From Parasponia andersonii (Eukaryota; Streptophyta; Magnoliopsida; Rosales; Cannabaceae): 64,000 nucleotides of DNA. Where the stretch lies: the NCBI GenBank assembly GCA_002914805.1, contig JXTB01000092.1, positions 518,505-582,504 of the forward strand, written 5' to 3'. Below are positions 22,676 to 39,508 of the stretch, one piece after another (the stretch's first letter is position 1; the number at the start of each line of letters is the position of its first letter). Below the pieces are notes generated by a model. That model was not told the origin of the DNA, did no database searches, and saw only the letters and a list, made by a program, of their open reading frames with translations. The translations under genes and the position numbers were made by a program.

Positions 22676-23190
22676 TCTAAACATGTTTCCGAGAGACTTA
22701 TAATTGAGAATGGAAAAAATAAAAAAGAATGACTATTATGTAATAACGAAAATGAACATGCCTAGGATCTATTTGGCATAACTTCCAAAAATCTTTTAGA
22801 ATCAAAAATTTACTTTTAGACATATTTAGATGAAATCTTATAAGATATTTTTCTATTTAAAAGACCCATTGACTTCTTTAGGAATGAAAATTCTAATGTT
22901 TGGATGAAATCTCATAAGATATTAAAACTCTAAACATGTTTCCGAGAGACTTATGATTGAGAATGAAAAAAAGAATGACTATTACGTAATGATAGAAATG
23001 AACATACTTGAGATCTGTTTGGCATAACTTCCAAAGACTTTTTTGAGACTAAAAGCTACTTTTAGTATTTGGATGAAATTTTATAAGATATTTTTTTATT
23101 TAAAAGACTCACTAACTTTTTTAGGAAGATCTTTTAGTGTTTTTAATTCTTAAAGTAAAAATTATCCCAAACAGACATCTAGTACTGAAA
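22676..23190. repeat. Segmental duplication and MITE in the pseudogene intron
   Basis: About 22676-22800 and 22925-23050 are near-identical direct repeats (ctaaacatgtttccgagaga... to ...tttggcataacttcc); one copy has a counterpart in the intact gene intron near 29448. Each repeat leads into a MITE-like end. The second, about 23012-23182, has both ends: gatctgtttggcataactt and, inverted, gatgtctgtttgggataat. Confidence 0.55.
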
Positions 23191-23555
23191 TTAAAAGCAA
23201 TCAATATGCAATTATTAACCGTGTTGCTCACGTATGACATGCTTAGTAATTTTTGCATCGGTAAACAAATAAGGAGAAATAAAGACGAGAGACAAATACA
23301 ATTCACAATCATAAATTTTCAAAAAAAAAAATGCTCAAACTTCAAAATAAATGCACATAAAACTTTTTAACGAATTATAATTTTTTTGAATATCTTTCTC
23401 TTTTTCTGCAAAACTTTCTAAAAATCACTTAAAACAATTTTAAAAACTTTTTCATTTTTTTGGCAAGAAAATCACTTAAAACAATTTTTAAAAAGTTATG
23501 AAAAACTATTTTCAATTTGGCGTTAAAAAAGGTAAAAAAAAAAATTCTACGTTGT

Positions 23556-23735
23556 TACCAAAATAACAAAATAGTACGATTAGACCAAAAAAAAAAAAAA
23601 GTGTGTGCACTACATGCACACATGTATGTATAATTAAATACCAAGATAACAAAATAGTACGATTAGATAAGAAAATAAGTACGTGCACTGCATGCACATA
23701 TGTATGTATAATTAAATACCAAGATAACAAAATAG
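23556..23735. repeat. Tandem repeat, ~85-bp unit, about two copies
   Basis: The block aacaaaatagtacgattaga...gtgcactgcatgcaca...tgtatgtataattaaatacc occurs twice in direct order with a partial third start. It lies in the exon 1-2 region of the galactokinase pseudogene. Confidence 0.65.
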
Positions 23736-24729
23736 TAGTAGTAAAGATGCTAGCACAAACACGATCACAACTATTAATTCTGACCGAATAAACATAGTAT
23801 CGAAATAAAAAAATAAAAATCTTAAGTAGTACGCCTATCTATGACAAAATATAGTTACATAACAATTACCTGGATAGGATGAGCAGGATAAGTACAAGTT
23901 TGGTAGCTATCATTGACGTTGGCTACTCTTAAAAGGTTGTTGGGGTCTCCAAAATCATGCTTTCGAATGGCGACAATGGTGTCTTAGCCTTGTGCCTATG
24001 GGCAACACTGAGTACCCCTCGTAATCTATACCAAAATTAGTATAACGACTAAGGTACGTATTTTGGAGGAAATGATTGTAAAACCTCTGATTTGTATAAA
24101 CGACAGAAATGAAGAGAAACGACACCTAAATTTAAAGTAATTTTACCAAAAATAATTGGGCATTCGTTCATTATATAGAAAGAGATAGTATTATTACTAT
24201 ATTTTTTTCTGTCGATCTTTTCATATATCATTTTTCTCTTTATTAGTAGTTGAGAAAAAGAAACTATTTACGTCGAGTGGGATTTTTAGAAGAAAAAGTT
24301 AGGTTCTCCGATATATTTATTCTTGTCCAAGATACTTATTCTTGATGAGACTAGATAGCCACCTGGATTAATGGGAATAACTTTACTTTTTTTGCATTTA
24401 TTCTTCAATTTTTGGATAGTTGTTAAATCATCACAACTTGCATATAATCTGAGACATATTTCTAGAACTTAATTATTTGTACACATTTGAAGTCTCATTA
24501 TGATGCACTTCGAAGAGTCAAATTATCGGTGGCATATTCTGAATATTTCTATTCGCAGTGTAAGATCGCATATTTGTATCGGAAGTTTGGTGCTAGCTAC
24601 TTAGACTTTTAGTCGTAGATTCGTGCCTTATTTTCTGATCGCACTGGCTTCTTGGAGTTGAGGTCCCTCACCGTAAACAGGCTCTAGTGTCGAGTAAACT
24701 GGGATTGGAAACTCTTCGTGTTTCGCCAT

Positions 24730-24739
24730 TTTTGATTCA

Positions 24740-24779
<40 letters not shown>

Positions 24780-25873
24780 CGCCACCAAGGCCAAGCTCTT
24801 GTTTATTTTGATTTATTATTAAAGGGGAAAAACAAACTGCAAGTCCTAAACGTCAAATTTCAAACTATGAAAGATGTTTTTTTTTTTCAGGATAAAATAA
24901 TTAAGGCTTTTTATTCAAATTATAATGTTACATAGTTTGTTATAGGTGAAATAGTGTTGAGGGAAATAAATGATTATCATCTTTTCTAATTAATTGATTA
25001 ATTGCTTTTTTGATTGATTACAGCCCTGCCATTGTTGCTGTAATGATTTTTTTTGTCTACTAATTTCTTATTCCTTTGTTACCGTTCATTAGTTTGCATC
25101 TCCTTCGAGCTCACCAACGTTTTACCAATGACGTGGTTTCAGCCACCAAAATATAATAACGAAAAAAAGTTTAAAAAGACTGATCAAGTGTCATAATCCG
25201 ATTGCTTTTTCAGGTGTTGACAATAAAATTATGGTAACTTCGTTTCAATTGTGCTGGATAACAGTCTCAACTAATAATAATAATAATCTTTATAAACCAA
25301 ATAGAAGTAGAATAAGAATAGTAACAAGAATACAATAAAATTAAAATAGGAATGGAATCACTAATTAAATCTATTAATTTTGTATCAGGATTCTCATAAC
25401 TGGTTGGTTGTTAGGATGGAATATAGTGATCACTATTTTAACAAAAAGTACTCCTAATTTTAATCAATCATATGCATATACATATATGTGTTTGATATAT
25501 ATGATATGATAATGGCACATTTAAGATATAGTTTTGAGTGTTTCTCTTATAATGATAACAGCAATGATTATCGTTGATGTCCGAAGGTTAAATCAATCAT
25601 AGAATTATAAACATTACATTGACAAAAATTAACCAATCAAATTTCTTTTTAAGAAAAAGTTAGGCAACTTAAAATCTTGAGACAGTTGAGTGAAACACAT
25701 ACCTGATTAGTAAAAGTCATTTTAAGTAAAGGCGAGGCAACTTAGTTTTTCTGACACAGTTCATAAATCTCCAGATAAATAAATGACGAGATATACTTTT
25801 ATTAAATTAAGCTCTGTTAAACAACAGTACAAATTTTTAATTTAGTTCGTAACAAGGATTAAACTAAAACAGA
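24730..25873. other. Spacer between the galactokinase pseudogene and gene
   Basis: Begins with a (CT)n tract (about 24747-24775) homologous to the one upstream of the intact gene (30051-30073), so the duplication included the 5' leader. The remainder is AT-rich and holds the 3' UTR of the intact gene. No other gene seen. Confidence 0.6.
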
Positions 25874-30027
<4,154 letters not shown>

Positions 30028-30159
30028 TTTTGATTCAATTCAACCTCTTGCTCTCTCTCTCTCTCTCTCTCTAAGCTTCGAAACGATGATAAAGCCCAAA
30101 CACAGATGACACAACTATAAACTAGAGATTTTATTATTCTAACTCTTAATCCAATCACA

Positions 30160-33090
30160 ATTTAATTGATTAATAATATTTAACTTTTTTTTTTTTGGTT
30201 TCTATTTATTATTATTGTCTATTAAAATTATAGAATAATACTTTTCAATTATTATGATGGTTGCAACAATGATGCTGATCTGATTCGGATAAAGCCTACA
30301 CGAATGGGAATCCAAGTTTCTCTTTTTCTTTTTTTCTTTTTTTTTTTTCTTTCCTCCAATAAACTTATTAATTATATAAAAAAAAAAATGAAATTATTTT
30401 TAAGTTGAGGAGCTAAACTAAAACCGTGGCTTAGATGCCGGGTAATTTACTTGTTTTGGTGGTAATTATGGGAGTCAGTCATAGTGATGAGAGGGATTTT
30501 CCTTTTTTGAATCCTATTCTTCCGGAATAATGTATATATCTCTTATCTTATTTTACATTATTTTATTAAAAAGAAAATTCTGAAAAGCGAACTTGCAAAA
30601 AGACGAAATTGCCTCACAGCTTGATTGATTACTTAATTATTGTAAGTAGAGCCAATTATAATTTATAAACTAGTCCGGACAGCTTTTATTAAAGCATAGG
30701 TTTATTCTTAGCCATTCATAAATTGTGGTTCTAACACGGTGTCGCTTTCATTATGATGCCACTAAACAATTTTTGTTTTTTTTTTCTATTTATTTACTTT
30801 TTTATTAGTAAATTTGCTTTTCGTGGGGGGCAGCAAGGAGCATCAAAACTTTGATGATTATAAAAAAAAATTCAGAAAGTAAATATTCACAAGTCTAACA
30901 TTTACTTTTTTTTCCTCATCCTCATTATGAGCTATAGAAAGGAAAGGAATGTATAACGAATAAAGGTTTCTATATCATTATTCCATTAGGGAAAAAAAAG
31001 AAAAAGAAAAAGAAAAAGGTTTCTACGTGATTATTCTATTTAAATAGGGAAAACAAAAAAAGAGAGAAAGGAAAGTAAAAGGTTTCTTTCTATTTTCACA
31101 CTTTGAGGTAAGGGTGTCCATTGCCATTGGTTTAAAAAATGATCTACTTAAATTTCAACCAGTTCAATCAAAGATCGTTTTTCAAAGGTGTGATACATGT
31201 GTCCAATTTAATCTAATACAGGGACTTAAATATAATCCAATCTGACTCGGTTTATACTGGTAAGAACCAATCAATTTGAGTTAGGGCCCTTTTTTTTTTT
31301 GAGATTTTCATTTATTTATTTTTAAATCTTTTGAACCAGTTTTAATTTCAAATTCTATTAATGTGGCTATTTTGGATAATTCTTATTGACAATTTTTTTG
31401 TGATGAGTGTCTAACTAATGTAGATGAATTATAATGATTAATAGGTCAAATTTCTCACTTGAAATTCGACTACAAAGTGAAATTGCAGGTATAGTAAATA
31501 GTAAAGAACTCTTATTTCGTAATAAAAAAATAGTAAAGAAAATAAGATATTTAACATGGTTTAGTCTTAAAAAAATGATTTATGCTTACAGTAATTTTTC
31601 CACTATACGATGAATATTATAAGAGCGTATAGAGTGCTAATATTTTCTATGTAGTGTGTAATTTCAAGGTATAATTATTCTATGTTTCTTGAGTGTATAA
31701 TTATTATGTGTAAAATAATAAGAATGAACTCATTTATCTTTTTATACAGATGACTATGACTCATGTTTTTCAATTTTTATAAATATGAAACTACTCAATA
31801 AAATATGATATAATATTGAGATTAAGTAACTATACAATAATAATATATAAATTATTCTTCAATAAGCTAGTTTCTTTTCGCAAAAATTAGGTAATTTCTG
31901 CAGTTAACTACTTGTGTGGTAAAACTCACACAATAATTCTTATTATAAAATAATAGAATGCCATTTTGAGTTGGACCAAATAAAATAAACTTAAAAAATC
32001 TAAATATCAAAAAGAAATTTTTTCTTTGGTGCTGAAAGGGACAAGAGGAAAGAAATATCAATATTAGATGGTTTGGATTAATTATTCTTATTATTAGAAG
32101 TGGAATCAAATTGATTTTTGAAAATTAGCAACAATTTGGGAATAATTTTTGAACACCCCTAATTTGACATAAGTTTTAAGATCATGATGTCACTTTTCCA
32201 TATCATTTCAACTCTGTCACTTTTCCATATCATTTCAACTCAAAAGAAGTGAAAATAAAAAAGTTTTGGACATTTCTACCTAACTTTTAAAAAACATTAC
32301 CAATTTTTTGACCTTATAAAGATAGTTAATTTTCCGTACGACTTTTACTGGTATTTTTACAAATATTTTCCGTTCCAAATGATGCGGTGGCAATCTTGTA
32401 GTTAATTCAATCTGTTTTACAATACTGGTATTAAAACAGTCCAGCAAATAAGTGTTGAAGGTAACTTGGTCTAGTGATTGGGCCTTTGAACCTTTTTCTC
32501 TTGGGATCAATGCCCAGCATCTCTATTTTCTCACCTTTTTGTCCTCTTTAACGTTGGTTTTTTTTTTTTTTTTAATTTGACTTCATTTAAACCTTTTTTT
32601 TTCCTTTTCATTTTTCGTTTTTTTTTTCTCTTTTACATTTTTTTATTCCTTTTCTTTTTAACTTTTTTTGCTCTTTTTCATTTTTATTTTCTCTTTTCTT
32701 TTTTATTTCATTTTTTTAAAGAAAATATAAAATTTTTCAGTTTGATTTTTACTCAAAACTACTCAATACCAATTTGGATTTTGGTTTCAATAATAATAAT
32801 AAATATTTTTTTTAGGAAACCAAAATAGTCTAAATTATTTTTTGATTACTATTAGAATCCAACATGATTTTTACTCGGAACTACTTAATCTAATTTAGTT
32901 TTTGGTTTTAAAAATAACAATAGCTAAATATTTTTAGGAAACTAAAATAGTTCAAATTGTTTTACGGCTACTATTCGAAACCAACATAGTTTCCACTCGT
33001 AACTAGTTTGGTTTCTACTGTATATCAGTTTTGTTTCTACCCAAATATACTCAAAACCACAAGATTTCGTGGAAATCGGTTTTGTTTCCT
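30160..33090. other. Gene desert, AT-rich
   Basis: No coding sequence supported. Contains poly-T and T/C-rich tracts, notably about 32555-32720 (TTTTC-rich), which generate a Phe-rich spurious frame. A short direct repeat of cacttttccatatcatttcaac occurs at about 32190-32238. Confidence 0.5.
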
Positions 33091-33095
33091 TTAAT

Positions 33096-33960
33096 AAAAT
33101 GCCATGTTACTAAGTAAATCATATGAAGCTATGAATATTTTCTGAAAATCATTGTGGTTTCTTTTTTACAGAATGCCCTGTAGTTAAATAAATTACTGGA
33201 AACTACAAAGGTTTCTTAGAAACCATCGTGATTTTTTTTTTTTTTTTTACAAAATGTCATGTAGTTATTTAACAGAATGCCATGTTACTAAGTAAATCAC
33301 ATGAAGCTATGAATATTTTCTGGAAATCATTGTAGTTTCTTTTTTACAGAATGTCATGTAGCTAAATAAATTACTAGAAACTACAAAAGTTTCTTAGAAA
33401 CTATTGTGATTTTTTATTTTTTTTTTTACAAAATATCATGTAGTTAAGTAAGTTATAAGAAATCACAGAAGTTTCCTAAAAATCATTGTGTTTTCCTTTA
33501 GCAGAATACCCTATAGTTAAGTAAATCATAGGAAACTATTGTGGTTTCTATTTTGCAGAATGCCATGTAGCCAAGTAAATTACACAAGAGCATGAAAGTT
33601 TCCTATAAACCATTGTGGTTTTTTTTCAAATCACATAAAACAATGAAGATTTACTGGAAACTATTGTGGTTTCTTTTTGCATAATGCTCTATTACTAAGT
33701 AAATTACATGAAAAGATGAAAGTTTCTGAAAAATCATTGTGGTTTCTACAAAATGGTTTCTTTTTTGTAAAGTGTTTTGTAATTAAGTAAATCATAAAAA
33801 CTGATGAATGTTTTTTGGAAATCATTATGGGTTTTTTTTTTTTTTTTTTTTTTTTGTAGAATGTCTTATAGCTAAGTAAATCATAAGAAACCACGAAAAT
33901 TTCCTAGGAATCATTGTGATTTCTTTTTTATTGAATGCCATGTTTCTAATTAGATATCAA
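33096..33960. repeat. Minisatellite array, ~70-90-bp unit, about 10 copies
   Basis: A unit of the form gaatgccatgtag.taagtaaatca..gaaact...gaaagtttc.t.gaaatcattgtggtttcttttttaca repeats head to tail with substitutions and poly-T length changes. The first two units are repeated together as a higher-order pair (about 33099-33250 against 33280-33430). Non-coding. Confidence 0.8.
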
Positions 33961-34755
33961 GTAAATCTAGTTCCTACATACCTTTAATTATGCAATAATA
34001 TACCAAGTATTAACCTGAAATAATAAATTATTTTTTGTAGAAGCAAGAAAGTTGATTGGTTTTTATTATTTATAGAAAGGCGTAAAGCAAGGAAATATGA
34101 ATATGTCTATTAGAAACCATAAAGCAAATATTAAAAGTAAGAAACTTGTTTGAATTCTATTTGAAATCCGAGATATTAACCCCCAACTAATAATTCAACC
34201 AATAATGCAACTATGTATATAAAACATGGTCTAATATTGGCTTCCTACTATGGTTTTAAAAGCTTAAACGTTCCAAAACATAATATAAAACCATAGCCGT
34301 AAGAAATCATAAGCCATTGATATAATTTTGATACATGGCAAAATTATGATTGAAAAGAATTCGAATTGTTATAGCAATGGAATAAGTTCAATGAATAGCA
34401 AGAATACCCACTATTGATAACATCAATCTCATGAAGCATGATTTAATACACAACTTCTTTCTTATTATGGTTATAACTCCTATTATGGGTATTGAATCAA
34501 TTAAAATGTAAATACAATCAAGTACTTATTCAAGAGCTCCAAAATTAAATAGTTTTACTTTTACATGAACTAATTATTAAGAACTCAATAAACTGGTTTT
34601 ACTATCCCCAAATGCAATAGTACCATTTAATCAAGGAATTTTAAGGTATTAGATTCTTCACGTGTATTTCCTCGAAACCTTAACTTCATCCTGATACAAC
34701 CAAGCTTTCTATATGTAGAAATAAGTAGAAATATNGCAACATATATATATATATC
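33961..34755. other. Intergenic AT-rich DNA
   Basis: No gene, RNA or clear repeat recognised. A single ambiguous base N is at 34735, next to a (TA)n tract, so the assembly is uncertain there. Confidence 0.45.
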
Positions 34756-34996
34756 GTTGCCAATCCAATAGGTATTTTTTTTTTTTTTACATATGCGTAA
34801 GTATCAATTTGGCCAATGAAATTTTATCATGCTCATTTTTTTATAATAAAAAGTAAGAGAGAAAAATAACATTAATGATGCACGTTTTTCATGTACCTCA
34901 TTATAGTCGTGGGATTACTATTAAATGATGATCCAACGGTCAAAAATAATACCTACACATAAGTAAAAAAAAAAAAAAACCAATTGGATTGGCAAC
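34756..34996. mobile_element. MITE, copy A (~240 bp)
   Basis: Ends are inverted repeats: gttgccaatccaat at the left and attggattggcaac at the right. Poly-T and poly-A tracts lie just inside each end. No coding capacity. Copy B adjoins it in reverse orientation. Confidence 0.7.
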
Positions 34997-35032
34997 CTTT
35001 ATATGTGTATATATATATATACGTATATAAAG

Positions 35033-35200
35033 GTTGCCAATTATCTAATGGTGATCCAACCGCCATAAAAAGACATACATCATTAATGCTATTTTTCTCT
35101 TACTTTTTATTATAAAAAAATGTGCATGATAAAACTTCATTGGCCAAAATGATACCTATGTATAGATAAAAAAAGAACAAAATAACTACTAGATTAGGGC
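35033..35200. mobile_element. MITE, copy B, inverted and shortened
   Basis: The segment acatcattaatgctatttttctc...gataaaacttcattggccaaaatgatacctat is the reverse complement of the inner part of copy A with few changes. It begins gttgccaattatctaatgg and ends near actagattagg, a decayed terminus. Together with copy A it forms a large inverted repeat around a (TA)-rich centre (about 34990-35040). Confidence 0.65.
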
Positions 35201-36999
35201 CTATATATAAATACAAACATTTGAATCCAAACTAAGTCAATTACGAAAAAAAAAAGTAATCACAAACTCAGTAAAATCCAATATCAAAAAATCATTAAAA
35301 ATCACAAAACTTCATAAACAGAGTTCACTAAAACTAAAAATGTTCAAATGAGTATTTAATAAAAACATATGAAGGTTTAACCAAGAAGCAAAATTCATAC
35401 AAATAACATTGTTGGTTCTTCTTCTTTTACATCAATATAGTAAAGCACATAATATAAACAACACCAAAGAATAAAAGAAAAGGAAAAAATCCAACTAGAT
35501 CCAAAAAAAAGAAATATAAATTAATGAGATTGAAAGTGAGAGAGATCTCCTCCATGCATTGTTCCCAAACCACCTTCAACTAAATCTTGTCTTTATGATT
35601 GCCACAGTCCTCTTCTTGTCACCGCCACTACCATCACAGGTCTCAAACATGGGATAAAAGCCATCTTCTCTTCGTTATTTGGGCCTCAGTTGACATTTTG
35701 ATAATGATAGTAAGTACTATTAGGCTGGAGAGTGGAACGTGAATCTCTCATATATGAACGAGAGATGAGAGCTTAAGTATGAGAAAAAAGAAATTAAAAA
35801 ATTCATATTTTTCCGAAATCAATCGTACAAAATTAAGTATTTTACTCTATTTCGTATTTTAAGTATTATTTTTTTTTTAAAATTTCGTATGTGGTGTCCT
35901 TTACCCTATATGTATTACACTTCGACATGGGCTTTCATTCGAGGAGAGTTTGTTGTGGGCAAAGGAGAATTTGTTGAGGTCCAGCATAAATGTGTAGACG
36001 TAACTCTTATAATTTTCTTATTTACGTGATATCTATATTCTATATACGTATAGAATGTATATAGTATATGTAAGATTTTTTTTTGAAAGTCCAGTGGGGG
36101 CACTGAACAGCTCCGTCCCTGCTCAACACCAAGGTATAGCAATTTCATATAATATTGCCAAATAGAAGTACTACATATATAGATATGAAATTTCTTGTCA
36201 ATTGCTGATTTTGTTCCTTCCCACTACAATTTATTTAGTACAAATTGGTGAGTTTGTTTAGTGATAAGTGAGAAGCAAAACCATCAGTCTCACAGAGATG
36301 CATAACACCACAGAGACCATAAATTAGTTGTAACAGAATTATTAAATAAAAACACACACACACAAAAGCATGCGGTATGAGTTGAGTATCTGAAAAAAGC
36401 TTTACTTCTTCCTATTTTTTAAGGGAGAAGAAAAAGAAGAAGCTTTACTTCTTGTAACAACACAATTTGTACATCAGCCGCTTCTCAAAACGAAGGCTGA
36501 GATCCTGGGTTCTTCAGGTTCAGTATATTGGCACAGGCCTAATCGTTTGAAGGTACAATATGCGAAAAAGACCAAAAAGGCGGCGATTAAACAGCATGTA
36601 AATCCTAGCTCCATAGAATATCTTAATAACTAAGCAGGTTATTACCGGACAGAATCCATATTTACTTGCAATGTAATGCACAGATTTCTTCTTCTCATAT
36701 TTAAATTGGGACTAAGCTCTAATAATTGATATCCATGTGTGCATAAACATACAAAAGGTGTAGAAAAGAAAAGAGAAAAATACCATGCTGCAACAGCAAA
36801 TGCTCATTAATATGTTCTTTATAGGCATTCCAAAAAAATAAAAACCACTGTGCCAACCAAGCTTGACAATTAAGACAGAGGAATATCATCTTCCATAGCC
36901 TATATGTGAGTCAGTCCTATACACAGTTTCATTCCAAACAAGTCTTATACACAGTTTTGTTCCAAGCAATTCCTACTACCCTAGAGGCTAGAAGCATCA
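35201..36999. other. Intergenic DNA and presumed GPN1 3' UTR
   Basis: AT-rich without supported coding sequence. The part nearest 36999 would be the 3' UTR of GPN1. A (CA)n run is at about 36352-36363. Confidence 0.45.
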
Positions 37000-38582
37000 C
37001 TAAAACGAGAACCGAGCAACCTCCTCGTCTTCATCCTCATCTATAATATCTTCATCTTCAATAAATGTCTCGAAATCATCTTCGTCTTCATCTCCGTCTT
37101 CCTCTTCCTCATTGGTCATGGCTTTACTGCTCTCTTCTTTGTTTTTCAACCCAGTGCTTAAAAGCACAGTTTCTCCCCTGGATTTCTCCATATCTTTCCT
37201 CAGTTTATCCATATTCTCCTTCCTGCGTTCTTCCTCCAACCGCTGCTTCTCTGCACGTCTCTTGTCAAGATCAGCCCTACAGAAACAACAACAAAACAAT
37301 TAGACGCAATTATCTGATCATCTAGGTAACCATGTCATACTATTTCCCAACAGAAGTACTACAGAGCAAGTGGGAAAGATTTTATGGAAATACTTGTAAT
37401 TTTCCATATACTCCTCGGCACTTGCTTCAATCGCCTCAAAAAAGTCCTCCATTCCAGCACCAGAAACCGCAGATACACCAACAGAACGTAAATTCTTATA
37501 AAACTCATCCAGTACAAGGGAGAGGCTCTGAGTTAAAGTTGACGAGTACGAGTCATCTGAAGCTGCTGCTGCTTGAAATGCCTCAAAGTCTTCCATCCAC
37601 TACACGCAAAACAGTTCTCAAAAGAAGGAAACAACAATAATGGAGATTCTGATATCAAATTTACATGTTCAGAACACAAAGCTATTTCGATTCAAACAGA
37701 ACGAAACTATGAGCTCAAATGCAAGTACCTCCAAGGCAAATTGATGTTGAGCCACATCAACCTTGTTAAATGCCAGCACAAGAGGTAACCTTGTCTTGTA
37801 AAGTATACTACAAGCATAAAGCATATTGCTCATAAAAGTTACTGGGCTAGAAGAGCGGGGTGTGTCGACTACATATGCGACCACAGTAGGAAATGTAGAA
37901 GCGAAAGCTTCAGTGATGATAGCACCAGAGGCAGACCACGTGAATATCTCGATCTGACCAGGAGTATCCACAAGTACATAATCAAGCTGATCTGCTCGTC
38001 TCTCAATAACAGAAATAACCTGAAATGGAGCATTAGAAAACGAGTAAGTGAAATAAACCAAATACGACCAAAAGTTTGTCATTAGAGCTAGACTCATGGA
38101 GAAACAAATACATCTACACTGCTTAAATCGACGCAAAAAATAAGTATTTGAAAACATTCACCAATATGAATAAGGGAACTGTAAAAGTTACAAGATCAAC
38201 CATCAAACTGTTCCTGAAATGGTGCCTCGTCCATAGCAAAGTAGAACTTGAAAAAGTTTATAGCACAATTAAATGCAATGCTAGAGTAGAAATTTCACAA
38301 AATTGTTTTACCTCATCAAACTTCGTAGCAAACAAGTTAAGCGACGTGAGAATTCCTCCATTGGGTCCAAGATTAAATTGCTTCATGACTTCCTTGTACC
38401 GAACAGTATCTCTTATATCAATGTTTGCACCAAATGGGAGGGTCATTACAGCAGGGTCAAGGTTGATGACATAACCCCGATGGTTAGAAACATGTGAATG
38501 GTACACCAATCGATTAAGAAAGGTCGTTTTTCCACTTCCTAATCAAATTCAAACCCATAAGCCTTCACTCTCTTCAGTTTAA

Positions 38583-38618
<36 letters not shown>

Positions 38619-38899
38619 TACATCACTGCATCAAAGCCCATAAACTGAATTCACTTACCAGCCATCCCCACAACAATGATAATAACTGGTTTTTTCCTAA
38701 AGTTGGTTGAAGAACCCCCTGGCTGCCCAGAAGAAGAACCCTCAATGTGTAGCTTCCCCATAAAGTCATTAAGCTCTTCCTTTTCTTTACCTTTTGCCTT
38801 CATATTCCCAAAATCAAAAACCCCAAATCAATAACTAAGACAGTTCAAAACACAAGTTGAAGAATGGGTTTTAGCCATTCAACTCAAAACCCTAAAAAC

Positions 38900-38971
<72 letters not shown>

Positions 38972-39067
38972 AGTGTTGGAGTCGTCTTGGGAGTTCATTG
39001 GCACCGAAGAGTCACCATCCGCCGGTGCTTTGATATTCATCTTGTTGAAATCATCATCAATCTCCAT
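37000..39067 (-). CDS. GPN1: GPN-loop GTPase 1 (GPN1/XAB1; Arabidopsis QQT2 orthologue)
   Basis: GTPase needed for assembly and nuclear import of RNA polymerase II; the Arabidopsis orthologue QQT2 is needed for early embryo division. Six exons: 39067-38969, 38797-38659, 38538-38312, 38019-37729, 37599-37394, 37276-37000, giving 412 aa in one frame. Motifs: P-loop GMAGSGKTT (residues 77-85, across the exon 2-3 junction), the family-defining GPN triad in LGPNGG (137-139), DTPGQIE (173-179), and the guanine-specificity motif NKVD (240-243). A Lys/Arg/Glu-rich coiled segment follows ([20 protein letters not shown]), then a very acidic C-terminus typical of GPN1. The gene is divergent from FCA, with 677 bp between the starts. 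Confidence 0.95.
38587..38616. repeat. (CA)n microsatellite in GPN1 intron 2
   Basis: About 15 ac repeats within the intron between exons 2 and 3. Confidence 0.85.
38903..38968. repeat. (AG)n microsatellite abutting the GPN1 exon 1 donor
   Basis: About 66 bp of ag repeats. On the transcript strand it is (CU)n and starts at the intron 1 donor CAG|gtctctct, so the splice site lies at the edge of the repeat. Confidence 0.9.
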
Positions 39068-39402
39068 ATTCGAGAGAAACTAGCAATATAGATCAATTAA
39101 AATGGCCATTGAACTCAACAAAATTGTCACAGGCTATATACTCCGTTTGGTTGCCAACTAAACAAAGGAAAATACAACATAATTGCCACAAAAAAAAAAA
39201 AAAGAAAGAAAAGAGAAGAAAAGAAACCACTAATTTTCCTTCAAATTCTGGGCATCCAAACAGAAAATGGAAAATGAAAAGAATGGACTCACAGAGCAGC
39301 AATGGAGGGAAAAAGCTCTTGCTTTTGCTGCCGCTGGTGCCCCTTTCTTTTTTTTTTTTCTTCCGGGTCCTGAAAATGTATGGAACCAAACTCTCTGAGG
39401 CC

Positions 39403-39411
39403 CTTTATATA
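39403..39411 (-). promoter_or_regulatory. GPN1: TATA-like box for GPN1
   Basis: On the minus strand this reads tatataaag, about 340 bp upstream of the GPN1 ATG and on the GPN1 side of the site II cluster. Confidence 0.45.
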
Positions 39412-39439
39412 GGAACCCTTCGCTTAAAACGGGCTTAAA

Positions 39440-39508
39440 GGCCCAACTATTTTAGATATGTGGGCCCAACCCAAGTGAAAAGTATTGGGCCCAGCCTCAT
39501 TAGGCCCA
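39440..39508. promoter_or_regulatory. Cluster of four GGCCCA/TGGGCC (site II-like) elements
   Basis: Copies at 39440-39445, 39463-39468, 39486-39491 and 39503-39508, two within palindromic GGGCCC. Site II motifs are bound by TCP-type factors in promoters of growth-related plant genes. Here they lie in the shared GPN1/FCA promoter and imply that the FCA transcript starts downstream of about 39510. Confidence 0.6.

Larger units (their letters stand above)
17879..24729 (-). pseudogene. Galactokinase pseudogene (tandem duplicate of the GALK gene at 25.9-30.0 kb)
   Basis: Homologous pieces occur in the same order and strand as the intact gene: exon 13-like 17879-17989, exon 12-like 20980-21121, exon 11-like about 21148-21230, exon 10-like about 21330-21410, exon 9-like about 21540-21665, 3' part of exon 8 near 21793-21850, exon 5-like about 21905-21990, exon 4-like about 22073-22170, exon 3 remnant near 22607-22637, exon 2 remnant about 23870-24030, exon 1 remnant ending at the ATG 24727-24729. 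Exons 6, 7 and part of 8 are deleted. Exon 3 is internally shortened. Exon 13 has an in-frame TAA (ATT ATT TAA). Introns gained a solo LTR and MITEs. Exon 12 is still open and near-identical in protein ([15 protein letters not shown]). It cannot encode galactokinase. Confidence 0.93.
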
